Positions 23,470 to 35,633 of a stretch of DNA of 64,000 nucleotides are shown piece by piece (position 1 is the stretch's first letter; every line of letters starts with the position of its first letter). Position numbers and translations under genes: made by a program. Under the pieces are notes generated by a model that saw nothing but the letters and a program-made list of their open reading frames with translations, searched no databases and was not told the DNA's origin. The stretch is from Austropuccinia psidii (taxonomy: Eukaryota > Basidiomycota > Pucciniomycetes > Pucciniales > Sphaerophragmiaceae). The stretch lies in contig JALGQZ010000011.1 in the NCBI GenBank assembly GCA_023105745.1, forward strand, positions 14,599,975-14,663,974, read 5' to 3'.

Positions 23470-25377
23470 TGTGAGCCCTGAGGTATATTTTACATACCCA
23501 AATAGGGCACAATTATCTTAAAAATAAATTTTGAATTATGCATAACTTATAGGTCATGCATATATCCAAAATTAATCATTTTTAATTTCAGAAAAGATGA
23601 ATAACTTTTTATTGAGTAGGAAAATCCATGGATTTAAGACCAGATTTGGATTCTACACAAAAATTCACCTAGGGTAGCTCCATGAGGTGAATAAGCTCAA
23701 ATTAACTCTTTCAGGTGGTAAAATGGAAAATAATTCAATACCACATCATCAATACCACATAAAAGATCTGTGAGAATTCTTGTTTTTCTTAATTTCATGC
23801 CAAAATAATGGGAATGTGAGAAATCCCATGTTACATATACACTAAGAATAGTGTTATGCATGTTTTGAGCACTTAATATCATGGTATTCTTACATGGACC
23901 TTTGGTACACCCATAGTGGATATCTCACTTTAAGGTTAAAATTCTATTTTGACGTGAAAAATAGGCAAGAGGGACAAAAGACATCAAAGAGAGCCAGGGT
24001 ACCCAACTTCTGAGGCCTCAGAGGCGTGGATAGCTCCAAAGCTTGGATCCATGGCTGATCTTGGCCTTATTGGTAAGCTAAAACCTTTTGGCATCTTGGT
24101 TACCATGTTACAAGAAAATAGCAAATAACCTGGTATTTTGACGTGCCAAGGAGGTAAAAAGCTACTTAGACTCCTGTAACCATGTCAATTCTTAATGACT
24201 TTCCTTGGATAAACCCCAATGAGTAATTAAAACCCTTTTTGGACTTGTATCCATTGATTTACCTCATAGCAACCAGTGAAACACTGATATTTCCAATTCT
24301 ATGTAGAAATGAGGCAAGAACTTCAAAAATTCATTAAAAATAAAAATATTGATGAATCTTTCTGAACCTTTCAAGACTAATGGAGAACTGTATTATTTAT
24401 GGTATAACCAAAAATAATTACAGTTTTACTAGTAAGATTAAAAGTTTTAGTTTCAGTCCATTTTTGACTATTCTACGAGAAACACTGAATCTTCAAAAAT
24501 TCACAGTAATTACAACATGTGATAAAATTGGCAATAAAATTGATAACTTTGAGAAATAAATGATTATTTTATAATAAAAGAAGATTTACAGATGTTACAC
24601 CTTTTATTCTTAACCATATTGGGGTTAGTAGTCACGTAAAACCATTAATTAAGTAATTATGATAATCTTGCCTGACAACAGATGATGCAATCAATAATCC
24701 AAAAGTATTTATTGTTTTCTCACTCGCTAGTTTTTTAGTTTGCTCCATGGAACACCTCTGTGAGCTGTTTTTGACTTAAAAGAGGCCTCCTCTTGCTGTT
24801 TTTTCCACATCATCATCTTATTACCAATTTAAACCATTATTACCAACAAGTAAGTATTAGTTAAAAGCTATTCTTAAGTGTTTTAAATCTTTCAGAATCA
24901 ATCATAAAGACGTGAAATCATAGAATCCAACTATATATTTTTGTAATACTGTGATAGATTCATTTTGGATGCTTAAAATCCACAATTCTACATTAAATCT
25001 CTCAATCTTATCTTTCAATAATTTCTTTGGAATATTAGTGAGTGATTTATCTTTACTTTTGAATGTTTTTCTCTAAAATTAGTTTTCTTCAAGAATTACC
25101 ATTATAATTATTCTTGCAAAAGATCATTATATATTAAAATAATTTTATTATTTTAATAAAAGAAGTTTTATTATTAACATCTTCTTGTAATTAATTCTTG
25201 TAGACAATTACTTGCTCACTGTTAAAATCACTAGTAGTGTTTAACACGTGAAAGAAATAATTATATAACTATTTAATTGTGGTTATAATAACATTTTGTT
25301 ATTTTATTTCATAAGACCAGACATAGTACTGTTGATTAATAGTGATATTATCATCAGTTTCATAGTCACATCTTACA
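23470..25377 (+). repeat. Solo LTR C3 (1908 bp), TSD TATAC
   Basis: It starts TGTGAGCCCTGAGG and ends ATCTTACA. TATAC is present at 23465-23469 and 25378-25382. It is the reverse-orientation counterpart of C2 over its whole length. Confidence 0.96.
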
Positions 25378-25382
25378 TATAC

Positions 25383-27389
25383 GAAATTGAAACTTGTGAT
25401 AAAGAAATTATAACAAAGCTTAAAAAATTTGAGTATATCCAACAAAAGTTAGGTAATGAGATACTACAAGTAAAAGAATCACAAAATACTATTATTTGCC
25501 TTTGAAATGTTAATAAAGAAAATATTCTGTGTTTGGTGCAAAGTTGTGCAAGAATTGATTCTATTCTATTTCTTTTGTAAGCAGACAGTTAAAAGAATTA
25601 AGAATACAAGTTCAAAACTTGGAAAACTCCACTGGGCACAATGTGGCTCTTTTCCAAGAACAATTGGAAAAAAGTGATAAAGCAAGACTTGAATTGAAAG
25701 AAGATATTCAATCAAGTGTTAATCATATATCACTGGAGAATGATTTTCCAAGAAATTCTATACCAATTCTTGACATAAATGGGATAAACTTGCATAATTA
25801 CTGACATCATACAATTTCAAGTAATGCGGAAGTGGAAGCTACTTGCAATTTGAAAGACATTCCAAGATTAGTAGAATGGCCAACCTTCAGTGGTGAAGGG
25901 GGATGAAATCATCTGGAATTTATGGAAACAACTGATATGTTTAAAGAATACTTTAACATACCAGATGAATACATAAGTTCCAGATTACACTCATTTTTTA
26001 CCAAATCAGCGAAGAAATGGTATTACAAAATGAGACAAGACCATGGTAAACATTCTTGGCCTTGGTGGAAAGAAAAAATCATTTCCAAATGGGAAAATGA
26101 TTCCTGGAGATTTAAAATGGAGAATTCCTTTGAAGAAACCATTTTTAATGTTGAGAGAGACAGGACCATGTCTTGGTTTCTTACAAAAAAGGACAGATTA
26201 ACTGCCCTTCATCCTGATATGTCTGAAAAAATGGTACATAAAAGGATATTAAGAAGGCGTTCTGGTAACCTTGAGCATGCCATAACAAGCAGATGTATTG
26301 AGCCTTGCTCTACAGAAGATTATATCAATTCTATGGAGGACATCACTACTACAACAAAAATTGGTAGAAATTGGCATAAACCCCCAATGGACAACAAGGC
26401 CAGTGGGAAACCAATTCCAAAGCTCAATAAACCACATGACAAAGCTCCTTTGAAATGTGATAAGTGTGGAAGTACATCCCATTTGGCTAATAATTGTCCC
26501 AAAAAGACAAGAATCAATGGGATAGAAATTGAAAAAGGTGACACAAAAGAAACAAATGATGTCCCTGTACATGAAAGTGATTCTGAACCTTCTGAAGAGG
26601 AGGAAATACCAGATGAGTTTAGTGTAGAAAATATTAATGTTTCTTTTGAAGTCACAGAATTGCATACTCACTTAACATGGTACAGTGATGAATGTGTGGA
26701 TCTCATACATGTGCAATATTCTAAAATGCAGAAAGCCAAGCCAGACAGAGGTAAAGGATATACAGATGGATCATCTTGTATCACTGATATTGTGATAAAC
26801 AACAGAGAAGCCAAGATACATTTTGACCCAGGTGCCTTTTATACTTGTGTTGGAAAAGATTATCTTGACAAGATTTATATCAATTTGAACGCCAAGTTAA
26901 TGCCAATTGAAGGTATAAAATTCATAATTTCCAAACAAAATATGCACCCCTTGGGTATATTTGAAGCATAAAATGATATTCCCTTATCTTGCAGGAAGTA
27001 TCAGATTAAAAGTTGAATTTGTTGTATGAATAATTGTAATTCACAAGAATTTATACTTGGAAATTATTATCTCAATATTTATGGTATTGATAGTAATAAT
27101 CACAAAGACAGGTATTTCACTATAGGGGAAAATGAAAGGCAAATTTTTTTTTCCTCTAGAAAAAAGATAAATCACTGTCATTAGACAAATTGAAAATGTT
27201 AACAAAGAGAAATTTGTGTCAGATCAGTTGATTAAAGCACAAATTAGTACTGAATTAACACTAGAAAGGAAGGAAGAACTTATTGAAATTTTATTTCAAT
27301 ACAGGGAAGCCTTTGCTTCTGATAATGAACAATTGAGGCTATCAAAGGCCATGAAGTGGACATTACGCTTAATGCGGAAAGACCTTACC
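25383..27389 (+). pseudogene. Gag (coiled coil, capsid, zinc knuckle), protease and start of RT of E
   Basis: A Glu/Lys-rich coiled-coil region (25383-25800) is followed by a stop and then capsid from about 25860 (WPTFSGEG, WPWWKEKI, RILRR). The CCHC zinc knuckle at about 26457-26500 (CDKCGSTSHLANNC) is complete. The retropepsin at about 26824 has DPGAFYTCVG, the same DPGA site as A1. The frame then decays and is cut by A1 within the N-terminal part of RT (just after the ERPYP-equivalent) at 27389. The longest open piece is 25922-26971. Confidence 0.88.
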
Positions 27390-29225
27390 TGTAAGGTGTG
27401 GATATGAAACTTTGATTAAAAATCAAGTACTTTTCCTGTCCTCAAAATTTGTATAAGGTAAAATTCAGTTAAAAATAGTATGAAATATTATTTTTAAGAG
27501 AAAACACGCCAATTTTATTGTTTATAACTCTATTAGTATAAAACAATAATATAAAAATTTATTGTTTTACCAACAATAAAGATTTATCCAAAAAATACTC
27601 TACAAGAGATATTTTAAGGCTACAAAAGAAATTTCTTCAAGAGCAATTTCAATTGGAATTAATTGAGCAAAGGACTGCAAGCAATTAATTAAAGAACAAA
27701 GTCTTCAAAAAGAATATTAAAGAGAAAACACGCCCAAAAGTGACCAGAGTGAATTTGGAAACAAAGTGACAAAGTTAACAGTGATGAAAGATGCTTTAAT
27801 TCACTTTTGGGGTGGTTCAGGGGTAAAAATGATTATAAGAGTTACAAACAATGATTATAATGATTTTTTCACGTGGTTAAAAGGATCAAAATGATTTAAA
27901 AGTGGTGGTTGGAATCTTTGATTGATTGGTTTAACAGTTTTAAACTAATTTAATAAAAGGAAAAGATTCTAACATGAAGAGAAAAGTGGGGCAAAGAAGA
28001 CATTCTTTTATAGCCATCAATTCTCTTACTCCAAAAGTAAAATTTACTCTTGTCAGTCGTGAAAAACAGTCTGACAACAGAAAAGCCAATTATGGCATCA
28101 TTGAACCCTGGTTTAGACCAAAAAGGGCTGGTTTAAGCCATTTTTAGCCATTTTTAGCCATTTTAGACCCTTAAATCAGCCATTACTATAGCAATACCAG
28201 GCCTAGAGCCTTCAAAACACGTCAGAATGTGTGTCAGAGGCGTAGAAACCAGTTAAAACTGTTTTTATTATGATTGTTTTATCTTAAGGGTAGTTTTACC
28301 TTCTTGGCAACAGCTAAAACTACGCCAGTTGGTATCAAAACCTCATCATCAATTGAGTCCACAGACCCTGTAACTCAATTCCAGGCCAAAAGTGATGAAC
28401 TTTTGCGTGAATTTTGACATCCCACGCCTGTCAGCAAGGATTTTGGGGGTCTAGCTCCCCCTTAGAGCTGGAGTTCCTTTTCCCCCCCAAATTTAATCTT
28501 TCCAATTTATTTTTCCTTTAATTCCTCATCATGTATTATACTTATAATTTACACATGTAATTCAATTCAATTGTACAGTACAATACAGTAATAATTGACA
28601 CCTCATATGTAAATCAAAGTTCACTTATGTAATACACGCGCACATTTTGACATTTCAATTGAATTCAATTGAAAATACTTTAATTCCTCATAACTTCTAA
28701 ACTAAACACAACACCTCAATTTTAACACAAAAATTGATGGTTAACACCACATGTGGTGTGAATTAAATTAAGATTTTGAGGATTTTCAACTTTTGTATTG
28801 AAAATACTAAAAACTTAATTTAAGCTTATTTAGAGTTGAGTTACAAAAATTTCACTCAGAGGTGACCCCACCTGATTTTTTATGAGGAATCCAATGGTGA
28901 AATAAAATTTATATGTTTATTTATTGGATAAAAAGTTATAATAAATTTTATTTAACTTTTTTCCAAATTTATTTATTTTTTCACAATTTTGTTAAAATTT
29001 CATTTTTACTTAAATTTTTCAAGTATAAATGTAATTTTATATTTACAAAATTTAAAGTAATTTTATTTTTAAATTATAATTAATTTTTTATTTTTAATAT
29101 AATTTTATATTTATATTTTTTATTTTTATTTTAATAATATAAATAAATTTATTTTATTTATATTAATATGTTATTTTTTATATTTGTGGTCTTTTGGGTA
29201 TATGAAATTACCTCTAAGGCTCACA
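27390..29225 (-). repeat. 3' LTR of A1 (1836 bp)
   Basis: TGTAAGGTG...GGCTCACA on the plus strand. It is followed inside by the polypurine tract. Four of the differences from the 5' LTR are G or C here and A or T in both the A1 5' LTR and A2, so they are private to this LTR. Confidence 0.97.
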
Positions 29226-29240
29226 TTCCCTCCCCCTAAA
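29226..29240 (-). other. Polypurine tract of A1
   Basis: Minus-strand reading TTAGGGGGAGGGAA abuts the LTR start TGTGAGCC. It begins eight bases past the gag-pol stop, as in compact Ty3 elements. Confidence 0.82.
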
Positions 29241-29248
29241 AAAGAATA

Positions 29249-32200
29249 TTACTTTGTAATATTGGTGTTTCTAGTGTGTCTGAATCTCCTCAGGAGTTTG
29301 GTGGCTTCTGGTATATCTTTCTCTTCTAACCATTCATCTTCACAAGTTGGGTCACTATACCTAACAAGGTATTCCCTTACTTTCTTGGTTCTTAATTTCC
29401 TTTCTTTAAGAACTTTGGTTATTTTCTTAGTACCAGATGTCTCAATAGGAGGTATAACTTGGGGAATCTTATTCCTCAAGGGAAATTTCTCAGCATCACT
29501 AGATTTGTATGGCTTTATCAAGCTTACTGGAAATGTAGGGTGCTTATTGCTAAGTTCTTCAGATAACTCTACTTCAACAGCATTTTCTCCATGGAGGGCC
29601 TTAATCACAAAAGGTCCTGCAAAGGAGTCTTTTAACTTTTTACATCCTTTGATGTTATTGAAGTTAGTGGTGGATACAAGAACTAGGTCCCCCACTTTGA
29701 AATCTGGAGTTGCATGAGATTTATCCCATTTGTCTTTAGCATATGCAAAAGAGTCCTCCATGCATCTCACTGCATGCTTTCTAGCTTTGTCTAGCATTCC
29801 TTTGAAGCTAGCAGCTGTGGGATGTATTTCAATTAAGTCTTTCCTCAAGGAATCTTGGGGTAACTTGGGGTTCCATCCTTTTTCTAGAATAGCAGGAGTC
29901 TGATTGGTACTGGAATGGATTGATGTTTTATATGCTAATTCCAGTGCTGGTAACAGAGTACACCAATCATGGGTAAATCCATCACAATCTTTGAATTCAA
30001 GGCCATATGCACAAAATCTTCTCACCATGTCCTCTAAGGTTTGGATCATTCTTTCAGCCAGACCATCAGTTTGTGGGTGGTAGGCTGTAGAGAAAGACAG
30101 TTTTGTGCCAAATAATTGGTGAAGATTTGTCCATAGAGCTGAAGTGAATTTGGGATCTCTATCACTGATGATATTTGTAAATATCCCAGTCCATGACACT
30201 AGTCTATTCCATATCAGAAGAGCTGTATCCATGGCTGTATCATCTTTGTGACATGGTAAAAAGATTGGAGTTTTACTGAATCTGTCCACAATTACTAGGC
30301 AAGCATTATAGCTCCTGTCACCTCCTGGTGGTAGGCCAGTTACCCAATCCATATGGACAATTTCCCAAGGTCTGTTTGGTTCTTGGATTTTCATCATATT
30401 TCCAAGTCTTTTGCCAGTGGATTTATTTGCCTTTTGGCATCTGTCACAGGTTTTGCAATATTCTGCAACATCTTTTTGCCACATTGGCCACCATATGCAG
30501 GTCTTTACTTTCTCTCTTGTTCTGTCCTCAGAAAGATGTCCTGAAAAGGGACTATCATGGCAATCTTTCAGTACAAGATTGATTAATGACCTGTCTACAA
30601 CTGTCATGACACATGTGTGCTTGGTTCTGTGGTAAATTATACCATCCAGTAGGTGAAATCTCCCTTCATTATAAGATTTTCTCCATACTTCATCCAAGGC
30701 ATGTATTAGAGAGTTGTCTTTACAGTCTTTGTTAAGTAATTGGCATAAGATGCTACAATTCTTATCTTGAGTGTAACTATTTCTGACTTCTTCAAAGAAG
30801 GTGGTGTTCAAGTCTGTAACACTTATTCCTTCTATTGGAATTTGTGGTGAAGCTTCTTCTGGAACATAAGCAGGATTATCAATGTTATTTGGTAATGGCC
30901 ATCTGCTTAGTCCATCTGCATTCTTATGAATATTCCCATCCTTATGAACAATAGTCATATTGCCTCTGTATTCTTGTATGGCTATTTGCCATCTGAGCAT
31001 GTGTCTGTTAGGTGTTTTCATGTTCAAAAGTGATTTCACAGCTGTACAATCTGTTATTACTTCAAAAACACATCCCTCTAAGAAATAGTTCAATTTCTCT
31101 AAGGCCCAGACAAGGCATAGACATTCCATTTGACTTGCTCCATATCTGGCTTCAGTTGGTTTGATTTGCCTGGATATGAAACATATTGGTCCTTCTACAG
31201 GTTTGTCATTTATGATCTGAACTTGGTGAAGTGCAGCACCTAGTCCATCCCCTGATGCATCAATATACAGTTTGAAAGGCAATTTAAAGTCTGGCATCAG
31301 TAAGAGTGGAGCAGTGGTCAATGCTTCTCTTAGAGACTCAAAAGCTTTGACTCTGTCAACAGTCATCTCAAACACTGTGTCTTTGTCACACAACTTATAA
31401 AGTGGTCTTGCTATGGATGCAAAGTCTTTAATGTGTTGCCTGTAATATCCTGCAAAACCTAAGAATGACTTAATTTCCTTCTTATTCTGAGGCATGGGTT
31501 TTAACAATACTGCTGCAACTTTGTTTTTATCAATTCCAAGGGACAAACCAGATACAACATGTCCTAGTGCCTTAAGTTCTTTAAATCCAAAATGACATTT
31601 CTTCAAGGAGATTTTCATGTTTACTGATTGGATTTTTGTCAAAACTCTTGATAATCTGTACATGTGCTCCTCCCAAGTCTTTGAACAGATAATAATGTCA
31701 TCAATGTAAATGATTAACCATCCCTCTGAGAGTTCTTCAGGGAAGATTTCATTCATCATTCTTTGGAAGTGTGAAGGTGCATTTTTGATACCAAAGGGCA
31801 TCCTTAAGTATTCATACACTCCACAATGAACAATAATTCTCAAGTATTTTCTTGCTCTTGGTGTTACTACATTTTGATGGAATCCTTTAAGGGCATCCAT
31901 AGTGGTTATATACACTGCTTGAGATATTTGAGTAAGGGCAATTTGGATTTTTGGTATTGGGTATCTGTCTGGAACAGTGTAAGTGTTCAGAGCTCTAAAG
32001 TCCCCAACCATTCTGGATTTTCCATTATGCCACGCCACTATGACTGGTGTAGTTATTTCTACTTCCTCATTGTGGCCTACTTTTCTTATTACACCAAGGT
32101 CTAGAAGTTCTTTGATATGAATTTCTAGAGCTTCTCTTGATTTTGGACTTGCTGGATAAGCAGGTCTTCTTAAGAGTGGTGGATAAGGTCTCTCAATGTT

Positions 32201-34394
32201 AAGAATGATGTCAACTTCATGACCAATAATTGCTTCCAGGGGTTCTTTGTCTGTAGCAAATGCTCCTCTGTGGTCATACAAAAGGGAAGAAAGTTCATTT
32301 TCTTGCTTATCAGTCAGATGAAGGCTTATTTCAGCCTCATTTAACTGTTCAGACTTGAATTTCTCTAACTCTAAGCTGACTGGTGATACTTTGTTTACTG
32401 TAATTTGTCTTTTAAAGGGTAAAAAGGCAAATTTCTGGCGCTTATTGTCTCCAATTGTAAAGTATCTGTCTTTGTTATTATGTAAATCTATCCCATACAT
32501 GATTAAATAGTCATTTCCCAATATAAAATGGGTACTAGAGCAATTTTCCATAACAACAAATTCAACTGTGATCCTTAAATTCCCATTTATGTGTGGGAAT
32601 ATGACATTGGTCTCAAAGATTCCTAATGCTTTCATTGGGTTACTTGCACTGTTGAATTTTATACCATCAATTCGTAACAATTGGTCTTCAAAATTTGGTA
32701 CACAAGTCTTAAGAAAAGATTTTCCAACACAAGAGCAGAAGGCTCCTGGGTCAAGCAAAAGTTTGGTGGGTTTGTTGTCAATCACCACTTCTGTTATACA
32801 GGAGTTACCAGCTGTATAACCTTTTCCTCTGTTTGGTTTTGTCTTCATAAGTTGTGCATCTTGAACTTTTGATAAATCAACTTGACCATTGCTCAATTGT
32901 GGTAAGTGGGAATAAGATTCCATGATGTCAAAAGTGGCATTGATATTTTCTATATCTTTTGAAGATTCAGAGAATATGGATGACTTATCATCTGAATTGT
33001 CTTCAATTATGTCTTCTTTTTCAACATCTGGTTCTTTTTCAATGTCAATTTCATTGATTTTCCCCCTTTTTGGACATGTATTGGCTAAATGGGTGGTGCT
33101 TTGGCAAATATGGCATTTTCTGACTGTATCTGCAGATTTATATTTAATATTACTAGAATTTTCTTTGGGGTTTTTGTCCACAGAATCTTTCCAAGGTGTA
33201 TTAAACCTTGTTTTAAGATTCACCCTACTAGGACCAATTTTGGTTCTGGTGGTTACTTCTTCTAGTATATTGATAATATCCTCTGCTGAAGATTGTTCAG
33301 TAGTCCTGCTTTTGACAGCATGCTCTAAGTCACCTCCACATTGTCTCAGAATTTTTCTATGGATCATAAATTCTGACATGTCAGGATATAATGCTGTTAA
33401 TCTGTCCTTTTGTTGGCAAAACCATGGTAAAGCTTTGTCTTTATCAGCATTAAATTTGGCAGATTCAAAGGCTGTTTCAACTTTAAACCTCCAAGCATCA
33501 TTTGCCCATTTGTTGATGATTTGGGTTTTCCACCAAGTCCAACTCTGGTGTCCATGTGCTTGTCTTATTTTGATGTACCATCTGTGAGCTGATCTGGTAA
33601 ACAAGGTGTTAAACCTGGCTGTTACCAATCTGTCTGGTAATTCAAAATCCTCTTTGATCATGTCAATACCTTTAATGAATTCCATATGGTCATACTCTCC
33701 TTCACCACTGAAGTGAGGCCATTCTTTAAGTTTTGGAACTTCTTTCAAGAGTGCTTGGCCCATTGATGGTTCCAAGTTATGAAAAGAAGTGGATAATTCA
33801 TTTTTTAATTGTGAATTATCAGGATCCAATACTTGTGGATTTGAAATTCTTGTGCCCTCATTTTGATTTAGAGGTGTAGACATTCTTGGTAAGGTGTTCA
33901 GTAATTGTTCAATGTCATTCATTTTACTGTTGCTACACCTTTGGGAATTTCTGTATTCATGTTGGAAGCTTTGTATTAAATTTATTACTTCAATTTTATA
34001 CATGTCTTCTTTATGTGTAAGTTCTTGCCATAACTCTGTCTGTCTTGTATTATCAGCAGTGACTTGATTCAATTTCATTGATAATTTTGATACTTCTTCT
34101 TGTGAAGCATCAAAACACTTTTTCAAGGCAATGGTATATGTCTTTACTTCAGTAAATGAATTTGAAATGTCATCAAGGACTTTCTTGTTATCTGTCTTGA
34201 TAATATTTATGGCTTGTTTAATTCTTGTTTCAATTATGTCATCAATATTGAATTTAGAATATTTATCTGTTAATTCTTTAATAATGGCAGATTGTTCATT
34301 TATTTTATTGTTAGAAGAATTATCATTATTGGAATTTTTAATCGTTCTCAAAACTTTTTCAAAACACATAAGTGTTTCATTAATTTGGCACAGA
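29249..34394 (-). CDS. Gag C-terminal half and Pol of A1 (main open frame, putative exon 3)
   Basis: This single frame encodes, in order: Asn-rich coiled-coil Gag (to about 33800); capsid (about 33720-33290, [20 protein letters not shown]); CCHC knuckle [14 protein letters not shown] (33115-33074); retropepsin with [10 protein letters not shown] (32752); reverse transcriptase with GDFRALN near 32010 and YIDD at 31708-31697; RNase H from about 31270 (YIDASGDG); integrase with H/H/C/C (about 30560-30440) and catalytic D, D, E at about 30348, 30170 and 30050; the GPF module (about 29615); and a chromodomain (about 29440-29300, EYLVRY, DEWLEE, LLRRF). The frame is open further upstream to 35173, but I argue that upstream part is out of frame with the true Gag N-terminus. 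Gag-Pol is one frame, with no frameshift between them. Confidence 0.93.
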
Positions 34395-34522
34395 CTCAGG
34401 TTGTTTGTTTTAATGTTGTTACAAATGGTGTCATTTTTATCAGAAAGATGTTTTTTCACGTCATTTATAGCATTATACAACTCTGGGATGGAATCAAATA
34501 TGTCAGAAATCATTTCTGGAAC
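34395..34522 (-). other. Tentative intron 3 of A1 (128 nt)
   Basis: The Gag matrix-like frame ends at TGA near 34510 and must pass to the main frame. A donor at AAG|GTTCCAG (34522) and an acceptor at CTGAG|T (34395) are phase-compatible (phase 2). The acceptor lacks a good pyrimidine tract, so the exact ends are uncertain; the need for a junction between about 34580 and 34390 is firmer than its position. B has an 86-nt intron at the equivalent place. Confidence 0.35.
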
Positions 34523-35159
34523 CTTAATCTGGCTTCCTCCTTCTTCTGTAATTCCATCATGGTTCTGGCCATCTGAAATACATTTTCCATGGCATCCTGC
34601 TGAATCTTTGGGATTCTGTAGCCCTGGCTGTAAGGTTTTGGGGCTGGTGCTTTCCCTTTGCCCTTGTTTGGAGTTTGTGGCTGCTTTTTCACGTTGGAAT
34701 TGCTGCTGCTGGCCACTGGGGCTGTTTTTGGCACTGGTTTGGCTGGTGGAGGGTTGTTTTTCCTCCATTCTAGTGTCAAAAGCATCATGTTTTTCTTCTC
34801 CATCAATGGATGCCATCCATTGAGCAATTTGCAAGTGTTGGGATGGCCCAAGAATTTTCTTACTGTCAGGTAAGAGTTCATGCAATTCTTCCACAGGTCT
34901 GCAAGGATCTGGTACTCCTTGAATTGGAGTGCATTGTTGTATGCACTGTGGCTGGCTTTGTATATGTCCACAGAGGCTTGTTGTGGCGGTGTCAGCTCTT
35001 TTTGAAGGTAAAATGGTATTATCAGCTTCAGAATGACCCATTTTAGTTGTTTGGAAGTCATCAACTGACCCTTTTCCTTCTGTACCTGGTTGGCCTCTGC
35101 CATAATCACGTCTATTACCTTTTTGGGAGCTGCTTGAGGGGTTGTAGCTGGCTCCTGAC
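34523..35159 (-). CDS. Gag N-terminal matrix-like domain of A1 (putative exon 2)
   Basis: This frame differs from the pol frame above it. It encodes [56 protein letters not shown], then a Pro/Gln/Lys-rich basic linker and [16 protein letters not shown]. The same ordered blocks appear in E (22880-23435), and a more distant version in B (DGKTMREIISTFPF, MIQKLLDL). Such cross-family conservation supports this frame as the real Gag N-terminus. The competing frame here, part of the 29249-35173 open frame, shows no such match. Confidence 0.72.
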
Positions 35160-35223
35160 CTGGTTGAAGGCATAATTATGGTTAAAAAAGGCTTAAAATA
35201 GTATTTTTACGTCAAAAACTTAC
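35160..35223 (-). other. Putative intron 2 of A1 (64 nt)
   Basis: Starts GTAAGTTTTTGACG and ends CTTCAACCAG on the minus strand, with a TTTTTTAAC branch-like site 20-odd bases before the acceptor. Splicing joins phase 1 to phase 1 and leads into the conserved matrix-like frame. It removes the ATG at 35173. Confidence 0.65.
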
Positions 35224-35421
35224 TATTGGCCAAATTTTTGGCTTTCTGAAGTGTATTACTTATATCCAAGTTAATTAATTCAGAAGATATTGGTTCAGGT
35301 TGATTATTTTGAGTCACAATAACAGTACTATTATGATCAGAATTAACAGTACTGGCAGGGATAATGCTGGTTACTGTTGAGGCTGTTTCAATGTTTTCTT
35401 GTCTTACCACGTTGTCAAACA
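35224..35421 (-). CDS. Putative coding exon 1 of A1 Gag (198 nt)
   Basis: Same length and frame as in A2, with no internal stop. It encodes a low-complexity polar segment (NSTVIVTQNNQPEP, NTLQKAKN). It has no ATG in frame. The leading TG follows TTTTAG and would complete ATG when joined to the A that ends exon 0 at 35500. Confidence 0.62.
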
Positions 35422-35499
35422 CTAAAATTAATGAAAAAGCCAATTAATTAAGTAAAAAAAAAGGTTATTTCAAAAAAGAAATAAAAATATAAGCCTCAC
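35422..35499 (-). other. Putative intron 1 of A1 (78 nt), start-codon-creating
   Basis: Minus-strand TTATAA|GTGAGG opens it; a T-rich stretch ending CATTAATTTTAG closes it. 78 nt is an ordinary fungal intron size. Its removal yields ATAA-TG, that is an ATG in frame with exon 1. Confidence 0.65.
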
Positions 35500-35633
35500 T
35501 TATAATATGAAAAAAAATTATTTTTTAAGGATTTTTTTGGATTATAAGTATTTTTTATATGTTTTTAAATTTTTCAATATAAGAAAAAAGATTTAAAAAG
35601 AGTAAAAAAAATATGTCACAGGTAAAATATCAC

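Noticed and set aside
32922..33587. Long plus-strand open frames opposite A1 gag-pol (also 1954-2619, 34131-34823, 29184-29717)
   Set aside because: They are antisense shadows of the conserved minus-strand coding sequence, rich in Leu, Ser and Phe, with no motif.
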